Positions 35,953 through 44,245 of a DNA stretch of 64,000 bases are shown in pieces. Numbering within the stretch: position 1 is the first letter of the stretch; every line of letters starts with the position of its first letter. The stretch spans positions 265,884 through 329,883 of the forward strand of contig CAWAZL010000004.1 in assembly GCA_963786495.1 (NCBI GenBank). Reading direction: 5' to 3'. Both the position numbers and the translations under genes were made by a program. Below the pieces are notes generated by a model. It was not told where the DNA came from and ran no database searches. It was given only the letters and a program-made list of their open reading frames with translations. Source of the stretch: JALZKA01 sp963786495 (GTDB lineage: Bacteria > Actinomycetota > Thermoleophilia > Solirubrobacterales > 70-9).

Positions 35953-38790
35953 TGTCTAGCCCCAGCCTGCTCGAACGCGAGGCCGAACTGAAGGTCCTCG
36001 ACGCCGCGATCGGTCGTCTCGCCGAAGGCAGAGGCGGAGCGGTCGCGATCGAGGGACCGCCGGGGATCGGCAAGACGGCTCTCCTGGAGGGCGCCGTGAC
36101 AAGCCTCGCGGACGCCGGACTGGAGACGATTCAGGCTCGCTGCGGCGAGTTCGAAATGGACTTTCCCTTCGGCGTGGCTCGCCAGTTGTTTGAGCGCCGA
36201 GTGGTCGGCGGGACCGCCAAGGCCCGCGCCCGACTCTTGGAAGGCGCGGCTGCACACGCCGCTCCGGCGCTCGGGCTTCAGCTCGAAGACGAGGCCGAGG
36301 ACGCAGCCGCGGCGCCGAGCGCCGACCTGCCTTTCACGGTGATCCACGGGCTCTACTGGCTGCTGGTGAAGCTCTCCGAGAAAGGGCCTCTGGCCGTCGT
36401 CGTGGACGACGCGCCACTGGTGCGACGACTCGAGCCTTCGGTTCCTCACCTATCTCGTCCCGCGGCTCAGCGACCTACCCGTGCTGCTGCTTGTCGCCTC
36501 GCGGCCCGCCGCGCCCGAGCGTGCCGCAGCGATGGGCGCGATCCTGGGCGGCCGAGATGTCGAGCGCATCGTCCCGGAGCCGCTGGGAGCGGAAGGCTCG
36601 CGCGCCCTCCTGGAGCTCGCGCTCGAGCGCCCGGCGGACGAGGCCTTCGCCGAGGCCTGCCACGAGGCAAGCGGGGGGAACCCGTTCCTGCTCTCCGAGT
36701 TGGCCACGAGCCTCGTCGCCGACGCCGTCGAGCCGGTGGCGGATAACGCGGATCGTGTTCGCGGCCTCGTGCCTGCCGCCGTGGTGAACTCCGTCCTGAT
36801 GCGGATCGGGCGCATGCCGGCTCCCTGCGGCGACCTGGCTGCCGCGGTGGCCGTGCTTGGGTCCGAGGTCGAGCCGCGCAGCGCGGCAGCATTGGCCGGC
36901 GTCGAGCTCGACGCCCTCGCGGGGCCGCTCGAGGGCCTCGAGCGCGCCGGCATCCTGGCGCCCGAGCGCCCGCTTCGCTTCGTGCACCCGCTCCTTCGCG
37001 AGGCGGTTCGCGCAGAGCTTCCCCTGGCGCGGCGTGAGGCACTCCACGCCAGCGCCGCGGCACTCCTTCGAGCCGAGGGCGCGAAGGCGGGCGAGGTCGC
37101 CCACCATCTGCTCGACGCCCCGCGCGTCGGTGCTCGTGAGACCGTTTCGACGCTTCGGGAGGCGGCCACGGAAGCGGTTGCCGGTGGCGCTCCCGAGGCG
37201 GCCGTCACCTACCTCTTGCGCGCGCTGGCGGAGCCGCCCTCGGCTGACGTTCAGGCCGGGCTCCGCTACGAGCTGGGTATGGCGGGCTGGCTGTCCGGGC
37301 GCGATCCCGGCGTCCTGATCGACGATCTTCGGGCCGGCCTCAACGGCGCCTGGAGTCCGTCTGAGCGCGCGACGCGGTCGATCTCTGTTGCGCGCGCGGT
37401 CGCGTCGTTCGGCGATGTCCCGCAGGCTTTCGAGGTGCTGGAAGGCCAGATCGAAGCGGCCGGGGGAGGCGAAGGTGAGGCGGCTGCGCGCCTGCGTGCC
37501 GAGTACGCCACGCTTGGGCTCCTGCACCCCGACACGCGCGACCGCGCAATCGAGCGGCTTGAACGGCGGGGCGAGCCGAAGGGAACAGAGGTCAAAGACT
37601 TGCTGGAGCTCTGCCCTCTGGCGATGCTGCGCTCGCTCGACCGATCGGCCGACGAAGCGGCTCAGATCGCGGAGTCGGCGCTCGACGGTGAGAGGCTGCT
37701 CGATTCGGAAGGGCCGGACGCAACCGCCTTCCACATGGCTCTCTTCGTCCTCATGGTCACCGACCACTATGAATCGGCCGTCACACACCTCGAGCGGGCG
37801 ACGGAGCTGGCCAGCCGCGGCGGATCGGCATACGGATTCGGGTCAGTCGCCGCGATGGCATCGGTCCTTCACTGGCGCCGTGGCGAGGTCGCGAGGGCTG
37901 AGGCCAGGGCTCAGAGCGCCATCGACGCGGGCATCGTGCCTCCGTTCACCTTGCCGCTGGTGATCACATGCCTGATCCTCGCCCTGACCGACCGCGGGGA
38001 GCTGAACCGAGCCGACGCGGAAGTGGCGATGTTCGGCAACATCCACGACCTGCCGGAGCTGATGCAGATCAACACGGCCTTCTTCGCGAGCGGCATCCTG
38101 CGGCTCGCCCAGGGCCGCCCTGAGGATGCGCTCGCCGACCTGGAGGAACACGACCTCAGAAACCGCAGGCTGGGGATCACGAACCCAAATGTCCCCTGGC
38201 GGCCGGTCGCGGTGGAGGCGGCGATGAGGCTCGGCGACCAGGATCGTGCGCGCAGCCTCGCCGATGACGAGATGGAGCACGCCCACCGGTGGGGAACCCA
38301 CTCGGCGATGGGCCAGGCCTATCGCGCCGCGGGCTTGGCCAAGGGCGAAGAGGGGATCGAGGACCTCCGCCAGGCTGTTTCTGAGCTCGAGCAATCGCCG
38401 AGCGTTCGCGAGCTGACGCTCGCCCACATCGACCTGGGCTCGGCCCTCCGGCGCGCTGGCGAGCGCAAGGAGGCTCGCGAGCACTTGACCGTGGGACTTG
38501 ACCTCGCTCGAAGGATGGGCGCGGCGCGCTTCGCGACGCTCGCCCACGACGAGCTCAAGGTGGCGGGCGCAAAACCCAGGCGCCTGCAGTTCTCAGGCGT
38601 CGAATCGCTCACCGCGGCCGAGCGGCGAGTCGCGGAGATGGCGGCGGACGGCATGCCTAATCGCGAGATCGCCCAGACACTTTTCCTGTCGACGCGCACC
38701 GTCGAGAACCACCTCAGCCGCGTCTACCGCAAGCTCGATCTTGCGTCGCGAACGGAGCTTGGCGAAGCCCTTTCTCTCGTCCCCGCCTAG
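35952..38790 (+). CDS. Large LuxR-family regulator with AAA/STAND ATPase domain, one frameshift
   Basis: About 945 residues, the MalT/LAL layout. Walker A GPPGIGKTALLEG near residue 36; VVVDDAHWCDD (Walker B) is restored if one extra C at 36414 is removed. A winged-helix/sensor region (RALLELAL...EASGGNPFLLSEL) follows, then a long TPR-like helical region. The C terminus is a LuxR helix-turn-helix: SLTAAERRVAEMAADGMPNREIAQTLFLSTRTVENHLSRVYRKLD. Such ATPase regulators respond to small molecules. It begins inside the ftsY stop and is followed by a nested hairpin and two small genes, possible targets. Confidence 0.87.
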
Positions 38791-38798
38791 GCACGGCT

Positions 38799-38846
38799 CA
38801 CGCCTGAGATTCGAAAGATGAGTGGTCTCCACTCATGACAGGCGTG
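38799..38846 (+). promoter_or_regulatory. Nested inverted repeat after the LuxR-type gene
   Basis: Outer arms CACGCCTG (38799-38806) and CAGGCGTG (38839-38846) enclose inner arms ATGAGTGG (38818-38825) and CCACTCAT (38829-38836) with a TCT loop; both pairs are perfect. It could be a bidirectional terminator, although no T tract follows, or an operator for the adjacent LuxR-type protein. Confidence 0.5.
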
Positions 38847-38896
38847 GCCTGAGCCTCGATGCTCCTCGGGTAATGAGCAGACGAGGAGGCATTGAG

Positions 38897-38917
38897 ATGA
38901 ACGGACGGAACCGCTAG
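38897..38917 (+). CDS. Possible six-codon leader peptide MNGRNR
   Basis: ATG AAC GGA CGG AAC CGC TAG, preceded at good distance by AGGAGG (38884-38889), the best ribosome-binding site in this area. The stop codon is followed with no gap by the ATG of the next small gene, which has no binding site of its own. This suggests re-initiation or translational coupling. Confidence 0.4.
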   Translation: MNGRNR

Positions 38918-39106
38918 ATGCCCGCGGATGTGCGCAACGACCGGATTTTGCTTCGGCTCGAGCTCGACGAGGGCTCCGAGCCGATCAGCGGACTTCTGAT
39001 CGGCGCGGACGGCACGGAGGAAGCGTTCAACGGCTGGCTCGCGCTAGCGGCCGCGATTGAGCGCGCGACACACGCAATCGACAGCCCACAGAAGGCAGTG
39101 ACATGA
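38918..39106 (+). CDS. Small conserved-looking protein, 62 residues
   Basis: MPADVRNDRILLRLELDEG, then a short beta-rich core (ISGLLIGADGTEEAFNGWLALA) and an amphipathic helix (AIERATHAID). No family recognised. It looks real because it sits in a coupled chain: leader stop/ATG junction upstream and ATGA overlap with the secreted-protein gene downstream. Possibly a partner or product under the upstream LuxR-type regulator (inference). Confidence 0.55.
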   Translation: MPADVRNDRILLRLELDEGSEPISGLLIGADGTEEAFNGWLALAAAIERATHAIDSPQKAVT

Positions 39107-39477
39107 AAATCAGAACGAAGATCGCAATCGGCGCAGCACTATTGGCGGTCGTGGCCATTCCCGGCTCGGCGACAGCCGGGGGCAACGACTCCGCCAAGGC
39201 CAAGGTGAAGGTCAAGCTGGAGGTGCACGACGTCGGGCAGCCCAACGCGGACCTCTTTGACGGCACGGTGAAGTCGGATAAGGGAGCATGCACGAAGAAG
39301 GGCCGCAGCGTCACTCTGCTTCGCGACGGCGACTTCCTCGCTTCCTCGGAGCTAGAGGCGGACGGAACGTTCCATTTCGAGGACGACAATCCCCATCCCG
39401 GCGGCACGTACAAGGCCAAGGTCACTTCGTCGGAGAAGTGCAAGACCGGGGTTTCAAACAAGGTCACCGCAAGCTGA
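39103..39477 (+). CDS. Secreted beta-sandwich protein
   Basis: 124 residues. A Sec signal peptide (MKIRTKIAIGAALLAVVAIP, cleavage near SATAGG) is followed by a mature domain of about 100 residues with alternating beta segments (KAKVKVKLEVHDVGQ, GRSVTLLRDGDFLAS, TYKAKVTSSEKC) and two cysteines (CTKK, EKC) that may form a disulphide. The layout resembles small Ig-like or carboxypeptidase-regulatory-like domains. Function unknown. Start overlaps the preceding stop (ATGA). Confidence 0.65.
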   Translation: MKIRTKIAIGAALLAVVAIPGSATAGGNDSAKAKVKVKLEVHDVGQPNADLFDGTVKSDKGACTKKGRSVTLLRDGDFLASSELEADGTFHFEDDNPHPGGTYKAKVTSSEKCKTGVSNKVTAS

Positions 39478-39504
39478 TCCCCTGATGCGGCGTAAGCTCA
39501 GCGC

Positions 39505-40839
39505 GTGTTTGACGCGCTGAGCGATCGTCTTCAATCCACGCTTTCCGACGTCCGCAGCCGTGGCAAGCTCACGGAGGCGGACGTCGACAAGGCGATGCGG
39601 GAGATCCGGCTTGCCCTGCTCGAGGCGGACGTCAACTTCAAGGTCGTAAAGGAGTTCACGGCCAAGGTCAAGGAGCGTTGCCTGGGCGCGGCCGTTCTCG
39701 AGGCGCTCGATCCTGGCCAGCAGGTCACGAAGATCGTCAACGAGGAGCTGGCTTCGCTCATGGGCGGCGCCAGCCGCGACCTCGCCTTCGCCTCGTCCGG
39801 GCCCACGGTGATCCTGATGGCGGGGCTTCAGGGTTCGGGCAAGACGACCGCCTGCGCCAAGCTCGCCCGCCTGCTGGGCGAGCAGGGAAGGAATGTCGCC
39901 CTCGCGGCCTGCGACACGCAGCGGCCGGCGGCGGTCGAGCAGCTCGTGACCATGGGCAAGCGCGCGAATGCGCACGTCTATCAGCAGGGCACCGAGCGCA
40001 GCCCGGTCGACATCGCCGAGTGGGCGCTCGGTCAGGCGAAGAAGGAGGCTCGCGACGTCCTGATCGTCGACACCGCGGGCCGCCTGCACGTCGACGAGGA
40101 CCTGATGGATGAGCTGGTGGAGATCCGCAAGCGCGTGAAGCCCCACGACGTCCTGCTCGTCGTCGACGCGATGACCGGTCAGGACGCGGTGAACGTCGCG
40201 GAAGCGTTCGGCGAGCGCGCCGAGTTCGATGGCGTCGTCATGACCAAGCTCGACGGCGACGCTCGCGGCGGCGCGGCGCTTTCGGTCCGCGCGGTCACCG
40301 GCAAGCCGATCATGTACGCGTCGGTGGGGGAGCGGATCGAACAGCTCGAGCGCTTCCATCCCGAGCGGATGGCGACCCGGATCCTCGGGATGGGCGACAT
40401 GATGACCCTGATCGAGAAGGCCGAAGCCGTCCACGACGCCGATTCGGCGGCCGAGCTCGAGCGGAAGATTCGAAGGCAGGAGTTCACGCTCGAGGATTTC
40501 CTGACCCAGATGCGCCAGGTCCGCAAGATGGGCCCGCTCACGAGCGTGATGGGAATGATGCCCGGCATGGGCAAGGCGATGAAGCAGATGCGTGCGGGCG
40601 ACATGGACGAATCAGAGCTCGACCGGGTCGAGGCGATCATTCTCTCGATGACGCCTGCCGAGCGGGCGAACCCCGAGGTGATCAACGGATCGCGGCGCAA
40701 GCGGATCGCGCGCGGTTCAGGCACGACGGTTCAGGCCGTGAACCAGCTCGTCAAGCAGTTCGCACAGATGCGAAAGATGATGGCCGCGCTCTCCAAGGGC
40801 AAGATGCCCGATATGGCCTCGTTGATGCGAGGCCGTTAG
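39505..40839 (+). CDS. ffh: Signal recognition particle protein Ffh
   Basis: GTPase that targets nascent membrane and secreted proteins. 444 residues, intact. N domain from MFDALSDRLQSTLSDVRSRG; G domain with GLQGSGKTTACAKLA, DTQRPAAVEQL, DTAGRLHVDEDLMDEL and TKLDGDARGGAAL; methionine-rich M domain (MGPLTSVMGMMPGMGKAMKQM) and RIARGSGTTVQAVNQLVKQF for RNA binding. GTG start. Its receptor ftsY lies 3.5 kb upstream, separated by the LuxR cluster. Confidence 0.97.
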   Translation: MFDALSDRLQSTLSDVRSRGKLTEADVDKAMREIRLALLEADVNFKVVKEFTAKVKERCLGAAVLEALDPGQQVTKIVNEELASLMGGASRDLAFASSGPTVILMAGLQGSGKTTACAKLARLLGEQGRNVALAACDTQRPAAVEQLVTMGKRANAHVYQQGTERSPVDIAEWALGQAKKEARDVLIVDTAGRLHVDEDLMDELVEIRKRVKPHDVLLVVDAMTGQDAVNVAEAFGERAEFDGVVMTKLDGDARGGAALSVRAVTGKPIMYASVGERIEQLERFHPERMATRILGMGDMMTLIEKAEAVHDADSAAELERKIRRQEFTLEDFLTQMRQVRKMGPLTSVMGMMPGMGKAMKQMRAGDMDESELDRVEAIILSMTPAERANPEVINGSRRKRIARGSGTTVQAVNQLVKQFAQMRKMMAALSKGKMPDMASLMRGR

Positions 40840-40842
40840 TGA

Positions 40843-40856
40843 GGGGCTTTGGCCCC
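40843..40856 (+). terminator. Small hairpin after ffh
   Basis: GGGGC-TTTG-GCCCC, a 5-bp GC stem directly after the ffh stop. There is no T tract (CGAAAG follows), so intrinsic termination would be weak. Confidence 0.35.
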
Positions 40857-40890
40857 GAAAGCAGCATGTGCAAGCGCCGTAGGCGCGCGT

Positions 40891-40930
40891 AAGAGGTATC
40901 TCCGTCCTGCGATCACCCCGCTAACCTCTT
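40891..40930 (+). promoter_or_regulatory. Inverted repeat in the rpsP leader
   Basis: AAGAGGT at 40891-40897 and ACCTCTT at 40924-40930 are perfect complements with a 26-base loop, ending 7 bases before the rpsP ATG, so the hairpin would cover the ribosome-binding site. A smaller GCGCC-GTA-GGCGC hairpin is at 40874-40886. Leader control of ribosomal-protein operons is common; this one is inferred only from the pairing. Confidence 0.35.
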
Positions 40931-40937
40931 CCGCCGC

Positions 40938-41192
40938 ATGGCTGTCCGAATCAGACTTAGAAGGGTGGGTTCACGCAAGAACCCGATCTGGCGCGTTGTC
41001 GTTGCCGACAAACGCTCGCCCCGTGACGGCCGCACGATCGAGACGATCGGCCACTACAACCCGCAGACCGAGCCGTCGACCATCGTCCTGGACGAGGAGC
41101 GCGCACAGCACTGGATCGACCACGGTGCTCAGCCGAGCCCGACGGTCGCCCGCCTGCTTCGCACCAAGGGCATCGGCGTCACCGGCACTTAG
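40938..41192 (+). CDS. rpsP: 30S ribosomal protein bS16
   Basis: 84 residues. MAVRIRLRRVGSRKNPIWRV and IETIGHYNPQTEP are diagnostic. First gene of the usual rpsP-khpA-rimM-trmD-rplS set; rimM is absent here. Confidence 0.97.
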   Translation: MAVRIRLRRVGSRKNPIWRVVVADKRSPRDGRTIETIGHYNPQTEPSTIVLDEERAQHWIDHGAQPSPTVARLLRTKGIGVTGT

Positions 41193-41201
41193 AGCCGGAG
41201 C

Positions 41202-41447
41202 ATGGCCTCGCCCGCGACCGAGCTTGTCGAGTATCTGGTCCGCGCGATCGTCGAGGAGCCCGACTCGGTCGAGGTTGAGGAGTTCGACGAGGGCGAGGAG
41301 CTGATCCTCGAGATCAAAGTCGCCGACGGGGACCTTGGCCGCGTGATCGGCAAGGAGGGCCGCGTCGCCAAGTCGATCCGCACGATCGCCCGCGCCGCCG
41401 GCGCCCGTGAAGAGCGCCGCATCTCGGTCGACATCGTCGAGGACTAG
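41202..41447 (+). CDS. khpA: KH-domain RNA-binding protein KhpA
   Basis: 81 residues. A single KH fold with the GxxG loop in GRVIGKEGRVAKSIRTI. It opens with LVEYLVRAIVEEPDSVEV. Known in several bacteria as a partner of KhpB in small-RNA or cell-envelope control. Follows rpsP by 9 bases. Confidence 0.93.
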   Translation: MASPATELVEYLVRAIVEEPDSVEVEEFDEGEELILEIKVADGDLGRVIGKEGRVAKSIRTIARAAGAREERRISVDIVED

Positions 41448-41454
41448 GGATCCC

Positions 41455-41474
41455 GGAGGGGTCAGACCCCTCAC
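41455..41474 (+). repeat. REP palindrome between khpA and trmD
   Basis: GGAGGGGTCAGACCCCTCAC, starting 7 bases after the khpA stop and ending 12 bases before the trmD ATG. It is followed by ACTCCGCTCATC, a form of the shared 3' extension. It occupies most of the 39-base gap where rimM would be expected, and leaves trmD without a recognisable ribosome-binding site. Confidence 0.88.
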
Positions 41475-41486
41475 ACTCCGCTCATC

Positions 41487-42170
41487 ATGCGAATCGACGT
41501 CTTCACCCTGTTTCCCGAGTGGTTCGAGTGGTTCCGGGGCCAGCGCCATATGGCCAACGTTCTCGGGACCGGGACCGAGCTTCAGACGTTCCACTGGCGC
41601 GACACAACTCCGCTTACGGGCGGGCAGGTTGACGACTCGCCCTATGGGGGCGGGGCGGGGATGGTCCTGCGGGTAGATGTCGTGGATGCCGCGCTCAAGG
41701 CCGCTTACGGGGAGGGAAAGGCGCCCGCGCGGACGATCGTCTTGGCGCCGACGGGGCGCCAGTTCGACGACGCGCTGGCCTCGGAATTGGCTGGCGAGGA
41801 TCACATCGCCCTTCTCTGCGGGCGCTACGAGGGGTTCGACGAGCGGGTGCACGACCACTTGGCGACGGACGTCGTCTCGATCGGGCCATACGTGATTGCG
41901 GGCGGGGAGCTGGCCGCGATGGTCGTCGCCGACGCGGTTACGCGGAAGCTCCCCGGCGCCCTCGGGCATGAGGACTCGGCGCTCGAGGAGTCGTTCTCGC
42001 CGGCGCTCGACGGCGCGCCCGAATACCCGCACTACACGCGCCCTGCCGAGCATCGCGGCTGGGAGGTGCCGGAGGTTCTCCTTTCCGGGGACCATGCCAA
42101 GGTGCGCGAATGGCGCTTGGCGCGCAGTCGTGATCGCTACCATTCGCGCCCGCACGGACCTCAGCCCTGA
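41487..42170 (+). CDS. trmD: tRNA (guanine-37-N1) methyltransferase
   Basis: Makes m1G37, which prevents frameshifting. 227 residues. MRIDVFTLFPEWFEWF, then DDSPYGGGAGMVLRVD, LCGRYEGFDERV and SIGPYVIAGGELAAMVVADAV, which form the SPOUT trefoil knot, and a C-terminal PHYTRPAEHRGWEVPEVLLSG in pieces. Intact. Confidence 0.96.
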   Translation: MRIDVFTLFPEWFEWFRGQRHMANVLGTGTELQTFHWRDTTPLTGGQVDDSPYGGGAGMVLRVDVVDAALKAAYGEGKAPARTIVLAPTGRQFDDALASELAGEDHIALLCGRYEGFDERVHDHLATDVVSIGPYVIAGGELAAMVVADAVTRKLPGALGHEDSALEESFSPALDGAPEYPHYTRPAEHRGWEVPEVLLSGDHAKVREWRLARSRDRYHSRPHGPQP

Positions 42171-42209
42171 GGCTTCCCATCGAAATCTTCCGCACGACTC
42201 CCTTGCACC

Positions 42210-42930
42210 ATGAGCACGATCATCGAAAGCATCGAGCGGCGACAGCTGCGCCGAGTTCCCCGGTTTGACCCGGGTGACCGTGTTCGCGTCCACTTCCAGG
42301 TAATCGAGGGAACTCGCCGCCGCACCCAGGTCTTTGAGGGCATCGTGATCGGCCGCCAGGGCTCCGGCGCTCGCGAGACCTTCACCGTCCGCAAGCAGTC
42401 CTTCGGAGTAGGCGTAGAGCGTACGTTCCCGCTGCACTCGCCGAAGATCGACCAGCTCGAGGTCGTCGCCCGCGGCGACGTGCGCAGGGCAAAGCTCTAC
42501 TACCTGCGGGGCCGCGTCGGCAAGCGCGCCCGGGTTGCCGAGCGCGCCTGGTCAGGGGAGGTCGAGGAGGCGGTCATGCCCGAGGAGGACATCGCGGCGA
42601 CCGAGGTCGCGCCCGAGCGAGATCGAGTACGAGGAGCCGCCTGAGGAGGCGGCGCCGGTCGAGTACGAGGCGCCTGAGTCGGAGCCGATCAACGAGGGAG
42701 CAGCCGTAGTCCCGGCCGACTCCGAGGGCGCGCAGGAGGCGACTGAGGAAGAGATGAAGGCAGCCGAAGAGGCCAAGGCGGAGGCCGACGCGGGAGAAGA
42801 GGCAGGACCCGACGCGGGGTCTGACCCCGCAACCGAATCGGCTGATGAATCGGACTCCGAGGGGTCTGACCCCCCAGAGGTCGAGGACTCGCCCGAACCG
42901 GACGCGGAGTCCGATTCGGACAAGGCTTGA
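42210..42930 (+). CDS. rplS: 50S ribosomal protein bL19 with long acidic tail, one frameshift
   Basis: The L19 core (about 115 residues) is standard: RRQLRRVPRFDPGDRVRVHF, GIVIGRQGSGARETFTVRK, GVERTFPLHSPKI, KLYYLRGRVGKRARV. One apparent extra base near 42617 shifts into a frame that continues for over 100 residues of Glu/Asp/Ala/Ser/Pro-rich, surely disordered sequence (EYEEPPEEAAPVEYEAPES ... DAESDSDKA). Corrected length is about 239 residues, twice the norm. Two REP palindromes lie inside the tail and are read as GSDP. Confidence 0.85.
42814..42830 (+). repeat. REP-like palindrome in L19 tail, copy a
   Basis: GCGGGGTC-T-GACCCCGC, a perfect 17-bp palindrome whose outer pair differs from the standard copy (C-G for A-T), inverted relative to the other plus-strand copies. 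It is translated as part of AGSDPA. Confidence 0.8.
42859..42875 (+). repeat. REP-like palindrome in L19 tail, copy b
   Basis: GAGGGGTC-T-GACCCCCC; 13-bp perfect core GGGGTC-T-GACCCC. It lies 45 bases after copy a, in the same reading phase, and is translated as EGSDPP. Confidence 0.8.
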
Positions 42931-43583
42931 CGAGCGACACAGAAAACACGACGCGACACCGGGAAACGCTCCTTCATCCCGAAGCCGGACACGCCCGCTG
43001 GGGGCAGTCCTCGAGCTGATCGTCATCGTCGCGATGGCCATCGGCCTCGCGCTAGGAATCCAGGCGCTGATCGTCAAAGCCGTTCCAGATCCCTTCCGAG
43101 TCGATGAAGCCTCTACTCGTCGAGGGCGAGCGCGTCCTGGTCAACCGGCTCAGCTACACGGTGGGAGGCGACCCGTCGATCGGCGACGTGGTGGTCTTCC
43201 ATCCCCCGGACGGCGCCGACAATGACAAGTGCGGAGTCGAGCACGAGCCGGGGCAGGCTTGCCCCGAGGGAACCCCCGACCCGTCCGAGCAGAACTTCAT
43301 CAAGCGGATCGTGGCCGGCCCCGGGGACGAGCTCTATATCGAGGACGGGCATCCCGTCGTCAACGGCGAGATCGCCGAAGAGGACTTCATCCGGCAGTGC
43401 GGCGGCGGCAGTTCCTGCAATTTGGAGGATCCGATCACCATCCCGCCCGACAGTTACTTCATGATGGGCGACAACCGTGGATCCTCTGACGACAGCCGCT
43501 TCTGGGGACCCGTCCCACAAGACTGGATCATTGGCAAGGCCTTCTTCAGCTACTGGCCCCCGTCAGAAATCGGCCCCTTCTAA
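42927..43583 (+). CDS. lepB: Signal peptidase I, frameshifted here
   Basis: About 217 residues. TTG start overlapping the rplS stop (MTSDTENTTRH...). A membrane anchor GAVLELIVIVAMAIGLALGIQALIVK follows, in pieces. The catalytic serine sits in PFQIPSESM, which is restored when the extra G at 43079 is removed; the lysine-bearing region is NFIKRIVAGPGDEL and the end has MGDNRGSSDDSRFWGPV. Three apparent single-base insertions (near 42957, 43001, 43079). An insert with two cysteines (DNDKCGVEHEPGQACPEG) and another with QCGGGSSCN are extra-cytoplasmic. Confidence 0.88.
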
Positions 43584-43596
43584 GCCCACGAAAGCC

Positions 43597-44245
43597 TTGA
43601 AGCGCCGCCGCCGGCAGGCCGCGAAGCTCTTCAAGTTCGACCGGGAGCTCGGAACGCGCTACGTCGCCGGGTGCGACGAGGCAGGCCGTGGCTCGCTGGC
43701 CGGGCCGCTGGTAGCCGCGGCAGTGCTCATCGACTACGGATCGCTTTCGATGACCGACCGCCGGGCGCTGTCAGAGCTCGACGATTCGAAGAATCGCTCG
43801 CCCGAGGAGCGCGAGGAGCTATATCCCGCCGTGGTCCGCGCGGCAAGCCGCGTCTCCGTCACGGTCCGCTGTGTCAGCGGGCATCGACTCCCGCGGCCTC
43901 CACGTCACCAACTGCGAGGCGCTCGCGCGGAGTCTCGAACGCGTCGCCCACCGCGAGGGCGTCTGCCTGGTCGATGGCTTCCGGCTGCCGCTTTGCCGGG
44001 TCGAGCACCGCCAGGTGATCGGGGGCGATTCCCGCTCCGCCGCGATCGCAGCCGCGTCGGTGATCGCGAAGGTCACGCGCGACCGCTTCATGGAGCGCTG
44101 CGACAGCGACTACCCGGGCTTCGGCTTCGCCCTGAACGCCGGCTACTCGACCCCCGAGCACCGCGATGCGATCGTCGCTCACGGGCCTAGCGCGCTGCAC
44201 AGGCGGTCGTTTCAGTCGGTCGCCTACACCCAGCTCGCGCTTTAA
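43597..44245 (+). CDS. rnhB: Ribonuclease HII, frameshifted here
   Basis: Removes ribonucleotides and R-loops. About 215 residues. YVAGCDEAGRGSLAGPLVAAAV carries the catalytic DEAGRG; DDSKNRSPEEREEL follows; after one apparent extra base near 43873 the frame continues as SAGIDSRGLHVTNCEALARS, IGGDSRSAAIAAASVIAKVTRD and GFALNAGYSTPEHRDAI. TTG at 43597 is the first start after the lepB stop. Its stop overlaps the end of the convergent yraN gene by 4 bases. Confidence 0.88.
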
